Source: Humibacillus xanthopallidus
GTDB taxonomy: Bacteria > Actinomycetota > Actinomycetes > Actinomycetales > Dermatophilaceae
Direction of reading: 5' to 3'
Assembly: GCF_006716675.1 (NCBI RefSeq)
Contig: NZ_VFPM01000001.1
Span: 1,178,001 to 1,242,000, forward strand
Length of the DNA stretch: 64,000 nucleotides
Program-made: the position numbers and the translations under genes
Part shown: piece by piece, positions 35,765 to 44,316 of the stretch
Numbering within the stretch: the stretch's first letter is position 1
How the letters are laid out: the number at the start of each line of letters is the position of its first letter
Notes under the pieces: generated by a model
Told to the model about the DNA's origin: nothing
Databases searched by the model: none
Seen by the model: the letters and a program-made list of their open reading frames with translations, nothing else

Positions 35765-35837
35765 TGCACCCGAAGGGATTCGAACCCCTAACCTTCTGAT
35801 CCGTAGTCAGATGCTCTATCCGTTGAGCTACGGGTGC
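35765..35837 (-). tRNA. tRNA-Arg (ACG)
   Basis: 73-nt cloverleaf: acceptor GCACCCG/CGGGTGC with discriminator A, D-arm GCTC...GAGC, anticodon stem TCTGA/TCAGA with loop CTACGGA (anticodon ACG), T-arm with TTCGAAT. No CCA is encoded. ACG becomes ICG after deamination and reads CGU/CGC/CGA. Confidence 0.96.
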
Positions 35838-36368
35838 GTGTCCGCCGGGCCGATCGGCACCGGGTGGGACGAAGAGTTACCTTAGCGAACTCCCCGCCGA
35901 TCCACGAAATCGGCCCGGACGGCATACCTCGGCCCTCAGCCCGAGGGTCAGCCAGGGTCGCCGCGAGGCCTGCAGCGGGGCCGTCCGTCCGTGGCCCCAG
36001 CCCGCCCGCCAACCGGCCGGCCGGCACAGTCGAAACCCAGCCGCCACCCAGCCGGCCCCCAGTCCAGCCCGAGCCCGGACTCGGCACCGACCACCGGCCA
36101 TGGCGCTCGAAAACGACATCCGACCACCGCAAATCCTGCAAGAACCCGACAAGAACCCGTCGAAATTCTTGCACTCGCCAGCGGGTGTGAGCCGTCTCAC
36201 CGGTTCGCAACGTCCATGCGGTCAGCAGGGTTCCGGGCCGGGCGTACCTTGAACACATCACGTCATCTGCTCAGCATGTGGACACTTTCGGGCCCCACCG
36301 GGACCAGCCTCCACACGCGGGCAGTCACACCGGCACGACGTGGTGCCGGGCGGCACCGCGCGAAAGGG
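35838..36368. other. 531-bp region without a supported gene
   Basis: Frames here are Pro/Arg-rich shadows with no ribosome-binding site. The pckG frame is open back into this region but has no family similarity. One GTATGCC-family heptamer lies at 35919. A weak promoter candidate for pckG is TTGAAC (36249-36254), 17 bp, CAGCAT (36272-36277). Confidence 0.5.
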
Positions 36369-38213
36369 ATGGGCCCCGAGTTGACCACCATTGACGAGAA
36401 ACCGATCACCCGAACGACCCATTCAGGCCTTGCCGCCTGGGTCGCCGAGGTCGCCGAGCTGACGCAGCCGCGCGACATCCACTGGATCACCGGCACTCCC
36501 GAGGAGTGGACCGAGCTGACCGACGGTCTCGTCGAGGCCGGGACCTTCGTGCGTCTCGACGAGAGCAAGAAGCCGAACTCGTTCTACTGCGCGAGCGACC
36601 CCAGCGACGTCGCCCGCGTCGAGGACCGCACCTACATCTGCTCGGTGGACGAGAAGGACTCCGGCCCCACCAACAACTGGATGGCGCCGGACCAGATGAA
36701 GCGGCTCATGACCGAGCTCTACCGCGGCTCCATGCGCGGGCGGACGATGTACGTCATCCCGTTCGTCATGGGCCACATCGACGCCAAGGCGCCGATGTTC
36801 GGCGTCGAGATCACCGACTCGGCCTACGTCGCCGTGTCGATGCTCGTCATGGCCCGGTGCGGCGACGAGGTCCTGCACGCGATCGAGCGCACCAACGCGC
36901 GCTACGTGCCCGCCCTGCACTCGGTCGGCGCCCCGCTCGCCGAGGGCCAGGCCGACGTCGCGTGGCCCTGCTCGGAGACGAAGTACATCGTCCACTTCCC
37001 CGAGGAGCGCACGATCTGGAGCTACGGCTCCGGCTACGGCGGCAACGCCCTGCTCGGCAAGAAGTGCTACGCGCTGCGCATCGCCTCGGCGATCGCCCGC
37101 GACGAGGGCTGGATGGCCGAGCACATGCTCATCCTCAAGCTCACCTCCCCCAAGGGGAAGGTCCACTACATCGCGGCGGCGTTCCCGTCCGCGTGTGGCA
37201 AGACCAACCTCGCCATGATCACGCCCTCCATCCCCGGCTGGAAGGCCGAGATGGTCGGCGACGACATCGCCTGGATGCGCTTCGGCGAGGACGGTCGGCT
37301 GTATGCCGTGAACCCGGAGTTCGGGCTCTTCGGCGTCGCTCCCGGCACCGGCGTCTCGACCAACCCGCAGGCCATCGCGACGATCGACCAGGGCAACTCC
37401 GTCTTCACCAACGTCGCCCTCACCGATGACGGCGACGTCTGGTGGGAGGGCCTGACCGACGAGCCGCCGGCCCACCTGACCGACTGGCTCGGCAACTCCT
37501 GGACCCCCGCGGACGGCGAGGCCGGCACGAAGGCCGCCCACCCCAACAGCCGCTTCTGCACCCCGGCGAAGCAGTGCCCGATGATCGCCCCGGAGTACGA
37601 CAACCCCGACGGCGTGCCGATCGACGCGATCCTCTTCGGCGGTCGCCGCAAGACGACGATCCCGCTCGTCTACGAGTCGCGCGACTGGAACCACGGCACC
37701 TTCATCGGGGCGACGCTCTCCTCGGAGACGACCGCGGCCGCCACCGGTGCGGTCGGCGTCGTGCGACGCGACCCGATGGCGATGCTGCCCTTCATCGGTT
37801 ACCACGCCGCCGACTACATGAACCACTGGCTCGAGATCGGCAAGGGCGCGGACGCCTCCAAGCTCCCCCGCATCTTCGGCGTCAACTGGTTCCGTCGCGA
37901 CGAGGACGGCTCCTTCCTCTGGCCCGGCTTCGGTGACAACAGCCGCGTGCTCAAGTGGATCGTCGACCGCCTCGAGGGCGAGGCCGACGCCGTGGAGACG
38001 CCGATCGGCCTCGTGCCCACGGCGGACGGCATCGACATCGAGGGCCTCGACATGACGCCCGAGCAGGTGGCCAAGGCCGTCGCGGTCCACCCCGCAGAGT
38101 GGGAGAACGAGCTCCCCCTCATCGAGGAGTGGTTCGCCAAGTTCGGTGACCGCCTGCCCAGCGAGCTCGTGACGGAGCTCGACACCCTGAAGGCCCACCT
38201 CGGCGCGAGCTGA
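36369..38213 (+). CDS. pckG: Phosphoenolpyruvate carboxykinase (GTP)
   Basis: 614 aa from ATG 36369. The AAAGGG signal touches this ATG, so the TTG at 36381 ([13 protein letters not shown]) may be the real start. GTP-PEPCK signatures: [37 protein letters not shown], the kinase loop [15 protein letters not shown] with the hyper-reactive Cys, GDDIAWM, and [23 protein letters not shown]. It converts oxaloacetate to PEP using GTP, the entry step of gluconeogenesis. It is transcribed alone and ends in a strong hairpin at 38267. Confidence 0.97.
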   Translation: MGPELTTIDEKPITRTTHSGLAAWVAEVAELTQPRDIHWITGTPEEWTELTDGLVEAGTFVRLDESKKPNSFYCASDPSDVARVEDRTYICSVDEKDSGPTNNWMAPDQMKRLMTELYRGSMRGRTMYVIPFVMGHIDAKAPMFGVEITDSAYVAVSMLVMARCGDEVLHAIERTNARYVPALHSVGAPLAEGQADVAWPCSETKYIVHFPEERTIWSYGSGYGGNALLGKKCYALRIASAIARDEGWMAEHMLILKLTSPKGKVHYIAAAFPSACGKTNLAMITPSIPGWKAEMVGDDIAWMRFGEDGRLYAVNPEFGLFGVAPGTGVSTNPQAIATIDQGNSVFTNVALTDDGDVWWEGLTDEPPAHLTDWLGNSWTPADGEAGTKAAHPNSRFCTPAKQCPMIAPEYDNPDGVPIDAILFGGRRKTTIPLVYESRDWNHGTFIGATLSSETTAAATGAVGVVRRDPMAMLPFIGYHAADYMNHWLEIGKGADASKLPRIFGVNWFRRDEDGSFLWPGFGDNSRVLKWIVDRLEGEADAVETPIGLVPTADGIDIEGLDMTPEQVAKAVAVHPAEWENELPLIEEWFAKFGDRLPSELVTELDTLKAHLGAS

Positions 38214-38266
38214 GACGCGTGGGACAGTCCGCCGCCGCTGGCCGGTAGCGACGGACGACGTGATGC

Positions 38267-38298
38267 AGGGCCCGGCACCTCTCGAGGTGCCGGGCCCT
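38267..38298 (+). terminator. Strong terminator hairpin after pckG
   Basis: AGGGCCCGGCACCT / AGGTGCCGGGCCCT, a perfect 14-bp stem with a CTCG loop, 54 bp after the pckG stop. It has no U-tract, as is common in high-GC actinobacteria. Confidence 0.85.
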
Positions 38299-38352
38299 CC
38301 GTCATGGCGCCTCGCTCGTCCTCGTGGACCGGTCACGGGGTATTCATGGGGG

Positions 38353-38850
38353 ATGAGCAACTCACAGCCCTACACCCGCGACGAGACCGAGGCCGAACGG
38401 ATCGATCGCAACTTCGGGGAGCAGCTGCAGGAGCTGCGCATCGCCCAGGCCGGCGTGCAGATCCTCTTCGCCTTCCTGCTGACCATCCCGTTCCAGCAGC
38501 GGTTCACGATCCTGACAGACCTCCAGCGCAACATCTACGTCTTCACGCTGCTCGCCGCTGCCGTGAGCGTCGTCGTCTTCACCGCTCCCGTCGCCCTGCA
38601 CCGCACCCTCTTCCGCGACGGGCTCAAGGACTTCATCGTCACCTACACCGACCGCCTCATGAGCGTGGGCCTGTTCACCCTCGGCATCGGCATCATCGGT
38701 GGCGTCGTGCTCGTGCTCGACGTGCTCATGTCGCACACGGCGGCCTTCTGGATCGGCGGCGGGCTCCTGCTCCTCGGGCTCGTGCTGTGGGTGGGGGTGC
38801 CCTTCTCGCAGAAGGGGCGGGCACGTCAGCGCCTCGAGTCCCGCTCCTGA
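38353..38850 (+). CDS. DUF6328-type membrane protein
   Basis: 165 aa from ATG 38353; the open frame upstream runs through the terminator and is not used. A charged N terminus (ETEAERIDRNFGEQLQELRIAQAGVQILFAFLLTIPFQQRF) precedes four membrane helices, ending with WIGGGLLLLGLVLWVGVPF and a basic tail. The RNFxELLQELRVxQxGxQILFAFLL pattern is typical of a small actinobacterial membrane family (DUF6328) of unknown function. It is monocistronic. Confidence 0.8.
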   Translation: MSNSQPYTRDETEAERIDRNFGEQLQELRIAQAGVQILFAFLLTIPFQQRFTILTDLQRNIYVFTLLAAAVSVVVFTAPVALHRTLFRDGLKDFIVTYTDRLMSVGLFTLGIGIIGGVVLVLDVLMSHTAAFWIGGGLLLLGLVLWVGVPFSQKGRARQRLESRS

Positions 38851-38864
38851 CCGCCACCCTCGTC

Positions 38865-39007
38865 GTCGAGCGCTCAGTTCCCGACGAGGTATGCCGGCCG
38901 GCAAGTGAGCACTCGACCAACCCCTACGTCGAGTGCTCAGTTTCCGACGAGGTATGCCGGCCGGCAAGTGAGCACTCGACGACCCCTACGTCGAGTGCTC
39001 AGTTTCC
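38865..39007. repeat. Palindromic repeat family A, locus 1
   Basis: Two hairpin units (38900-38945 and 38963-39007) share arms with the core CACTCGAC-N9/10-GTCGAGTG, flanked by AAGTGAG and CTCAGTTTCC. A left half-unit is at 38865-38882. Units are joined by GACGAGGTATGCCGGCC, identical in both spacers, and repeat every 62-63 bp. The same family recurs at 52891-53006. The stretch lies between the DUF6328 gene and the tRNA-Ser and holds no gene. A separate 10-bp hairpin (GGTAGGCGCC...GGCGCCTACC) is at 39061-39089. Confidence 0.9.
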
Positions 39008-39118
39008 ACACCGCTCCCGCTGGCTCGCGCTTGACCGGTCGGCGGCGGGAGCCGTCGCCCGGTAGGCGCCTCGTTCCTCGGCGCCTACCGAGCTCCTCCC
39101 AAATCCCACGGCTTCAAC

Positions 39119-39169
39119 AACGACGAGGGACCCCCCGACGGTGAGGCTGTCGGGGGGTCCCTCGTCGTT
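39119..39169. terminator. 21-bp-stem terminator at the tRNA-Ser(GCT) 3' end
   Basis: AACGACGAGGGACCCCCCGAC pairs perfectly with its complement at 39149-39169 around a 9-nt loop. It abuts the CCA end of the tRNA gene (39169), so tRNA transcription would run straight into it. Confidence 0.85.
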
Positions 39170-39258
39170 GGCGGAGGCGGCGGGATTTGAACCCGCGAGA
39201 GGTTTTATCCTCAACCCGCTTAGCAGGCGGGCGCACTAGGCCACTATGCGACGCCTCC
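39169..39258 (-). tRNA. tRNA-Ser (GCT)
   Basis: Class II tRNA of 90 nt including an encoded CCA. Acceptor GGAGGCG/CGCCTCC with discriminator G, anticodon stem CCCGC/GCGGG with loop CTGCTAA (anticodon GCT, codons AGC/AGU), long variable arm, T-loop TTCAAAT. Confidence 0.96.
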
Positions 39259-39470
39259 GTGCTCGCGATCGCCGCGCGCCGTCTGTCGAGGACGCCGAGG
39301 ATGCAGGAGCGGACACAGGCTACCGGCCCGCAGACCGCAACCCAAACCGGGCCCCCACACGGCACGTCCATGTGACTATCGCCGCGGAATGAGGTAGTTC
39401 AAAGGATCACCGTGCACAATGGCAGGGTTGCCCACCCGGACGACCGGTGGCCCCTGCCCGAGAGGACCTG

Positions 39471-41036
39471 ATGACCGACGCCAACGCGCCGCGCCCGCGC
39501 CGCGCTGCCGCGCCCAGCGGTCGCGAAGCCTTTCGTCGCCAGATCCGTGCCGGCTTCCGGCGCTCGCTCGGCCTCACCACCCTCGGCACCGTCATACCCG
39601 GTGCGGGCCTGACGCAAACACGCAGCAAGCGTCTCGGCTGGGCGATCCTCACCCTCTTCCTGCTGACCGGTGTGGTCGTCGGCTACATCGTGCTGCGCGA
39701 CGGCATCACGAACGCCGCACTCTCGCTCGTCGCGCGGCCGTCGCTCCTCCAGGGCGTCGCCGTCGGCTTCGTCGTCATCGGCATCCTCTGGTGCGGCTCG
39801 ATCATCCTCACGGCAATCCAGACTCGTCCCACCCGCCTCGACCGCACGCGCACGCGCACGCTCGCGGCGCTGACGACCGTGCTCGTCTTCCTCGTGGCCG
39901 GCTCGACCTTCAAGGTCGCCGAGTACACCCTCATCACGACCGACACGGTCAACCAGGTCTTCGGCACGACGGCAACGAGCGACAGGAGCCCGGGGCAGGG
40001 CGTGCAGGTCGCCACCGAGGGAGACGACCCGTGGGCCAACCAGGCTCGCGTCAACATCCTCCTGCTGGGCTCTGATGCCGGGGCAGACCGCACCGGCATC
40101 CGCACCGACTCGATGATCGTGGCGAGCATCGACACCAGGTCGGGCCGCACTGCTCTCATCTCGATGCCGCGCAACCTCCTCTACGCCCCGCTCGCTCCCG
40201 ACAGCCCGCTGCGCGCGCGCTACCCGTCGGGCCACTTCGGACAGCCGGAGTCCGCCTGTGCCCAGAACAGCCCCGGCGTCACGGGCCAGTGCATGCTCAC
40301 CAACCTCTACGTCGAGGCGGAGGGCTACGCGAAGGACCACCCGGGCGCCTACCCCGCCGGGGCCGTGCCGGGTCGTCAGGAGATCCGTGGCGCGGTGCAG
40401 CAGATCCTCGGCCTCGAGATCAACCAGATGGTCATCGTCGACCTCTACGGCTTCCAGCAGCTCATCGACGCGATGGGCGGTCTCGACATCAACGTCAAGC
40501 TCAGCGCCAACGGCACGAAGCTGACCATCGGTGGCCAGCACGACGCCTCGGGCCGCATCTTCGGCGTCAAGGGATACTTCCAGCCGGGCGAGCAGCACCT
40601 CGACGGCTACCGCGCCCTCTGGTACGCCCGCACCCGAGCCGCCGACGACGACACCCACCGCCAGATGCGCCAGCGCTGCGTCGTGCAGGCGATCGTGCAA
40701 CAGGTCAACCCGGCCTCGATGGTCTCGCGCTATCCCGAGATCGCCAAGATCCTCAAGCAGCGCATCTACACCGACATCCAGGCGCAGGACCTCCCGGCCT
40801 TCGTCGAGCTCGTCGAGCGCGTGCAGAAGTCGAAGATCACGAGCGTCGCGCTGACCTCGACCCAGGGCGTCTACTCCGGCAACCCGGACTACGACCTCAT
40901 CCGCAAGCTCGTCAAGAAGGCCATCGCCGCCCCCAAGCCGGCCGCCACCCCGTCGACGACGCCGACCACTCCCAAGCCTGGCTCGACGAAGACGAAGACG
41001 CCCAGCCCCACGACGACGCCCTACGAGCAGTGCTGA
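39471..41036 (+). CDS. LytR-CpsA-Psr family cell-wall glycopolymer transferase
   Basis: 521 aa from ATG 39471, after GAGAGGACCTG. The N-terminal 150 residues hold a cytoplasmic basic region and three to four membrane helices. The extracellular LCP domain follows (VNILLLGSDAGADRTGIRTDSMIVASIDTRSGRTALISMPRNLLY, then GFQQLIDAMGGLDINVKL and LDGYRALWYARTRAADDDTHRQMRQRCVVQAI) with the Arg/Asp residues that bind the polyprenyl-phosphate sugar. The C terminus is a Pro/Thr/Lys tail ending in YEQC. It attaches glycopolymers to peptidoglycan. Four helices rather than one is a less common variant. Confidence 0.92.
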   Translation: MTDANAPRPRRAAAPSGREAFRRQIRAGFRRSLGLTTLGTVIPGAGLTQTRSKRLGWAILTLFLLTGVVVGYIVLRDGITNAALSLVARPSLLQGVAVGFVVIGILWCGSIILTAIQTRPTRLDRTRTRTLAALTTVLVFLVAGSTFKVAEYTLITTDTVNQVFGTTATSDRSPGQGVQVATEGDDPWANQARVNILLLGSDAGADRTGIRTDSMIVASIDTRSGRTALISMPRNLLYAPLAPDSPLRARYPSGHFGQPESACAQNSPGVTGQCMLTNLYVEAEGYAKDHPGAYPAGAVPGRQEIRGAVQQILGLEINQMVIVDLYGFQQLIDAMGGLDINVKLSANGTKLTIGGQHDASGRIFGVKGYFQPGEQHLDGYRALWYARTRAADDDTHRQMRQRCVVQAIVQQVNPASMVSRYPEIAKILKQRIYTDIQAQDLPAFVELVERVQKSKITSVALTSTQGVYSGNPDYDLIRKLVKKAIAAPKPAATPSTTPTTPKPGSTKTKTPSPTTTPYEQC

Positions 41037-41059
41037 GCCAGCCGGACGGCATACCCCCT

Positions 41060-41155
41060 CGCCGGGGCGGCGGTCCCCGGCGCTGAGGCGCCCCACCCGT
41101 CGGCGACGACGTGAGGGCAAACGAAGGCCCCCCGGTCGGAACCGGGGGGCCTTCG
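41060..41155 (+). terminator. Two hairpins after the LCP gene
   Basis: Hairpin 1: CGCCGGGG (41060-41067) with CCCCGGCG (41075-41082). Hairpin 2: CGAAGGCCCCCCGGT (41122-41136) with its complement (41141-41155), a 15-bp stem with loop CGGA. Hairpin 2 also lies between convergent LCP and cold-shock genes and can serve both. Confidence 0.82.
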
Positions 41156-41214
41156 CACAAACGACTGTGCGGTGATGCGGTGTCGCTCGTTAAAGGGTGA
41201 TCAGATCACTCTGA

Positions 41215-41418
41215 TCAGAGCGGACGAACCGCGTCAGCCTGCGGGCCCTTGGGGCCCTGGGTGACCTCGAACTCGACGCGCTGCGCCTCGTCCAGCGAAC
41301 GGTAGCCGTTCGACTGGATCGCCGAGTAGTGGACGAAAACGTCGGGGCCGCCGCCGTCCTGGGCGATGAAACCAAAGCCCTTCTCAGCGTTGAACCACTT
41401 GACGGTGCCCTGTGCCAT
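41215..41418 (-). CDS. Cold-shock protein, CspA family
   Basis: 67 aa from ATG 41418, with AAGGAAGAG upstream. A single OB-fold cold-shock domain fills the protein: [18 protein letters not shown] (RNP1) and DVFVHYSAI (RNP2), ending [10 protein letters not shown]. It binds single-stranded RNA/DNA and prevents RNA structure. The 225-bp region upstream is gene-free, and 41528-41548 can form a CCCGTCA/TGACGGG hairpin that may be part of a structured leader. The true start of transcription is unknown. Confidence 0.97.
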   Translation of the reverse strand: MAQGTVKWFNAEKGFGFIAQDGGGPDVFVHYSAIQSNGYRSLDEAQRVEFEVTQGPKGPQADAVRPL

Positions 41419-41643
41419 ACGGGTAACTCTTCCTTCTTTAGCGAGTGGGATGACACACCTCGCGCATCCCAAGCTGCCGCCATGACCCCACTCGAGACGG
41501 GCGAACCCGTCGACGCCGAAAAAGAATCCCGTCACCGGTGATGACGGGCACCTGCTCGACCGCGAGGAACTACAACTGCAACCGCGACGAACCTAGCAGG
41601 TTACCGACCAGTCGGCCCCTTGGAGCGAGCGCATTCTCGCTGT

Positions 41644-42666
41644 TCAGATGGCGTTCGCCGGTCGGTCGGCGTCGGGCGGGCTCACCGTGCCTCGAACAGA
41701 GAGCGTCGGGGGCCGGTCGCCACGGATGGTCGCGACCATGTCGACGACCCGACGCGTCGCCCGCACGTCGTGCGACCGGAAGACCGTGGCCCCGAGCCAG
41801 GCGGCCACCGCGGTCGCCGCGAGCGAGCCCTCGAGACGCTCCTCGGCCGGCAGGTCGAGCGTCTCCCCGATGAAGTCCTTGCGCGACATCGCTTGCAGCA
41901 CAGGGTAGTTCAGCGCGACGACGTCAGCCGTGTGGCGCAGCACCTCGAGCGAGTGGGCCGTCGTCTTGCCGAAGTCGAGGGTCGGGTCGATGAGCACCCG
42001 CTCCCGCGGTATGCCGGCCTGTTCAGCCACGAGGGCACCGCGCGAGAGCGTTGCCAGCACGTCACGGACGACGTCGAGCGGGTCGTCGCCGTAGCTGACG
42101 TCGACGGGGTCGGTGCGCGGCGGAAGGCCGCCGGTATGTGAGATGACGTAGCCCGCCCCGACGGCGCTGGCGACGTGGACGAGCTCGCGGTCGTGCCCGG
42201 CCCACGTGTCGTTGACGAGGTCGACGACACCGTCGGCCTCGTGGGCCACCTCCGACCGCCACGTGTCGAGGCTGAGGATGACGCTCGGGTAGGTCACCCT
42301 GGCCCACTGGAGGAAGGGGACGACCCGACGGATCTCCTCGTCCGCGTCGACGGCCTCCCCCTCCTGGCCGGCGCGCACTCCCCCGACGTCGACGATGTCG
42401 GCGCCGCGCTCGACGGCGTCCGCGAGCGCGGCCTTCGCCGTCTCGAGGTCGGCGTGCCGGTTGCCACTGAAGAAGGAGTCGCGGGTGCGGTTGACGATGG
42501 CCATGACTGCGGGCGAGGCCGCGTCGAAGCGGCGACCCCGCAGCACGAGGGGAGACGGCTGGGGCACGTCGAGCGGCGCGAGAGCGGCCAGGACGGGCTC
42601 GGCCTCGGGCGAGGGCTGTGGGGTCGGCTCGAGGCCGGGACGTCGACTCACACTGTCGTATCTCAC
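41644..42666 (-). CDS. FolP2-like dihydropteroate synthase homologue
   Basis: 340 aa from GTG 42666; GTG 42651 is also possible. The pterin-binding barrel is recognisable: VMAIVNRTRDSFFSGNRHADLETAKAALADAVERGADIVDVGGVRAG, VILSLDTWRSEVAHEA, VLIDPTLDFGKTTAHSLEVL and VFRSHDVRATRRVVDMVATIRG. The VNRTxDSF and DPxxDFGK patterns match mycobacterial FolP2 rather than true DHPS. FolP2 is reported not to make dihydropteroate. A folate role is therefore unlikely, and the real substrate is open. The first 40 residues are Pro-rich. Confidence 0.85.
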   Translation of the reverse strand: MRYDSVSRRPGLEPTPQPSPEAEPVLAALAPLDVPQPSPLVLRGRRFDAASPAVMAIVNRTRDSFFSGNRHADLETAKAALADAVERGADIVDVGGVRAGQEGEAVDADEEIRRVVPFLQWARVTYPSVILSLDTWRSEVAHEADGVVDLVNDTWAGHDRELVHVASAVGAGYVISHTGGLPPRTDPVDVSYGDDPLDVVRDVLATLSRGALVAEQAGIPRERVLIDPTLDFGKTTAHSLEVLRHTADVVALNYPVLQAMSRKDFIGETLDLPAEERLEGSLAATAVAAWLGATVFRSHDVRATRRVVDMVATIRGDRPPTLSVRGTVSPPDADRPANAI

Positions 42667-42852
42667 GCCTGCGCCAAGGGGTCAACCCGCATGGTCCTCA
42701 TGGTTGCTGAACTGTTACGCTTGCGAGGCAGACATCATCCGCCGGCCCGGCCCTGCTCCCGGCCGGGTCAGCGGATGGTCTGACGGTCCTGACCGTCCCG
42801 CAATGACGGTCGACCACCGAGCCTCGGGCGTTGACCCGGCTGAGGCTTCGTC

Positions 42853-42984
42853 ATGAGGAAACTGAATACAGCGATGTCGCATTTCGTGTCGTTCTTCGCA
42901 GCGATGAACCGCCCGTCCCGCTACCAGCGCGTCGGGCAGTACAACGCACACACCACCTACGAGGAGATGCTCGGACTCTGGTGA
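42853..42984 (+). CDS. Small protein, 43 aa, unknown
   Basis: Short ORF: MRKLNTAMSHFVSFFAAMNR followed by PSRYQRVGQYNAHTTYEEMLGLW. A TGAGG lies 8 nt upstream of the ATG. The ORF is followed 33 bp later by the only strong U-tract terminator in the window, which argues for a dedicated short transcript. The peptide has a hydrophobic N half and an aromatic C half with a Trp end. Its first codons (AAA, AAT, ACA, CAT) are AT-richer than neighbours. It could be a small protein or the coding part of a dual-function RNA. I recognise no family. Confidence 0.6.
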   Translation: MRKLNTAMSHFVSFFAAMNRPSRYQRVGQYNAHTTYEEMLGLW

Positions 42985-43017
42985 GTCGGGCGTCGGTGCG
43001 TGCACCGATGAGATGAA

Positions 43018-43051
43018 GGGGACTCCGGACCTGTCCGGAGGCCCTTTTTTC
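43018..43051 (+). terminator. Intrinsic terminator with T6 tract
   Basis: GGGACTCCGGAC-CT-GTCCGGAGGCCC followed by TTTTTT: an 8-bp perfect core stem, further GGG/CCC pairing and six T. It is a classical rho-independent terminator on the plus strand, downstream of the 43-aa ORF. Confidence 0.93.
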
Positions 43052-43089
43052 ATGCCCGGGCGACCCGATCGCAAGCACGCCGGCGCGGT

Positions 43090-43180
43090 TGGCGGAGGGC
43101 GTGGGATTCGAACCCACGATGGGCTATGAACCCATAGCGGTTTTCAAGACCGCCGCACTCGGCCACTATGCGAGCCCTCC
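43090..43180 (-). tRNA. tRNA-Ser (TGA)
   Basis: Class II tRNA of 91 nt with an encoded CCA. Acceptor GGAGGGC/GCCCTCC with discriminator G, anticodon stem GCGGT/ACCGC with loop CTTGAAA (anticodon TGA, codons UCA/UCG), long variable arm (ATGGGTTCATAGCCCAT), T-loop TTCGAAT. Confidence 0.96.
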
Positions 43181-43299
43181 AGTGCGCCGCAGTCTAGTGC
43201 GCGCAGACCCGAGGGCCCGAAACGGGTGCGGTCACCGTGGGGCGGCCATAGCGTTGCTGACAACCGGCCCACCCGGAGGCCGTCAAAGGAGATGTCGAC

Positions 43300-44235
43300 G
43301 TGTTGCGTTGGTCGAGGATCGTCGTGCCGTTCGCAGTTGCCCTGCTCGCTGTGGCCGGCGGTGGCCTGGCTGCCACCGCCGCGACTCCTTCGGGTGCCCC
43401 TCCGCCCGGCCTTCCGATGTACCTCGCGCTCGGCGACTCCATCGCCAACGGGCAGCAGTCGGCGCCGCTCATCAAGGACTACTGGACGACGGTCGCCGGC
43501 TGGCGCGCGAACGGCTACGTCGCGCAGTTCCGGACCGACCTCGTCCGCGACCTCGACTGCCTGCCCGCCCGCAGCGACCACGCGCAAAACGGCTGCCGCC
43601 AGCTCCAGCTCGTCAACCTCGCGAGGTCAGCCGTGCCCCCGATGGACGGCCAGCCGGAGAAGCCGGGGGTGACGACCCAGGTCGTCATCGACGAGCAGCT
43701 GCCGACGGCGACGGCGACGCTCCGGGCGCGCAACCATGACGCCAACCCGCGCAACGACGTCGAGGTCGTCACCATCGACGTCGGCGGCAACGACGTCTTC
43801 GGGCCGATCACCTCGGCCTGCCTCGGCGAGTCGACCGCGGGGTGCCAGGCCGCCGTCATCGGCGCGTTCCAGGCCTTCGCGGGCAACTACGCCACGATCC
43901 TGCACGACCTGCGCGAGGCCGCCGGACCCGACACCGTCATCATCACGATGACCTACTACAACCCGCTCCCCTACTGCTACATCGGGGCGAACCCCGCCGC
44001 GGGCCCGTTCGGCGACTGGGTGCTGGAGGGCGGGACCCTCCCGGGCGCCGGCACGCTCCCCGCCGGGCTCAACGACATCATCGCGGCCATCTCGCAGCAG
44101 AACGGCGCGCGCGTCGCCGACACGTTCGGCAAGCTCGGTGCCGGCGACTTCGTCGGCGGCCCCGACTGCCTGCACCCCAACCTATCCGGCCACACGAAGA
44201 TCGCGGGCATCTTCGACCAGGCCTTCACGTCGTGA
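43300..44235 (+). CDS. Secreted SGNH/GDSL hydrolase
   Basis: 311 aa from GTG 43300, 8 nt after AAAGGAG. A Sec signal peptide (SRIVVPFAVALLAVAGGGLAATAATPS, cleavage near residue 29) precedes the SGNH hydrolase. Block I is LALGDSIANGQQ (nucleophile Ser), the GGND block is TIDVGGNDVFG, and the catalytic Asp/His are in GPDCLHPNLSGHTKI. Paired cysteines (DCLPARSDHAQNGC, ACLGESTAGC) suggest disulfides in the exported enzyme. It is an esterase or lipase acting outside the cell. It ends in a hairpin at 44261. Confidence 0.9.
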   Translation: MLRWSRIVVPFAVALLAVAGGGLAATAATPSGAPPPGLPMYLALGDSIANGQQSAPLIKDYWTTVAGWRANGYVAQFRTDLVRDLDCLPARSDHAQNGCRQLQLVNLARSAVPPMDGQPEKPGVTTQVVIDEQLPTATATLRARNHDANPRNDVEVVTIDVGGNDVFGPITSACLGESTAGCQAAVIGAFQAFAGNYATILHDLREAAGPDTVIITMTYYNPLPYCYIGANPAAGPFGDWVLEGGTLPGAGTLPAGLNDIIAAISQQNGARVADTFGKLGAGDFVGGPDCLHPNLSGHTKIAGIFDQAFTS

Positions 44236-44260
44236 CCTGAGCCCCGCGCACGCGCACGAC

Positions 44261-44290
44261 GAAGGGCCCGGACCGCAGTCGGGGCCCTTC
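44261..44290. terminator. Bidirectional terminator hairpin
   Basis: GAAGGGCCCGGAC (44261-44273) pairs with GTCGGGGCCCTTC (44278-44290) with one mismatch and a 4-nt loop. It lies between the convergent SGNH-hydrolase and cysE genes. Confidence 0.82.
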
Positions 44291-44316
44291 ACGTCGAGCG
44301 CAGTCGCGCGTCGAGC

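Noticed and set aside
36150..36200. CIRCE-like heat-shock element upstream of pckG
   Set aside because: The TTGCACTC half lacks a matching GAGTGCTAA partner at the required 9-bp spacing.
38865..39007. CRISPR-like array
   Set aside because: The spacing is regular, but the repeats are inverted hairpins, the spacers are identical to each other and no cas gene is present. It is a palindromic repeat family.
35765..39258. Integrative element between tRNA genes
   Set aside because: tRNA genes are common integration sites, but the DNA between them holds pckG and small core-type genes, with no integrase and no repeat of a tRNA 3' end.
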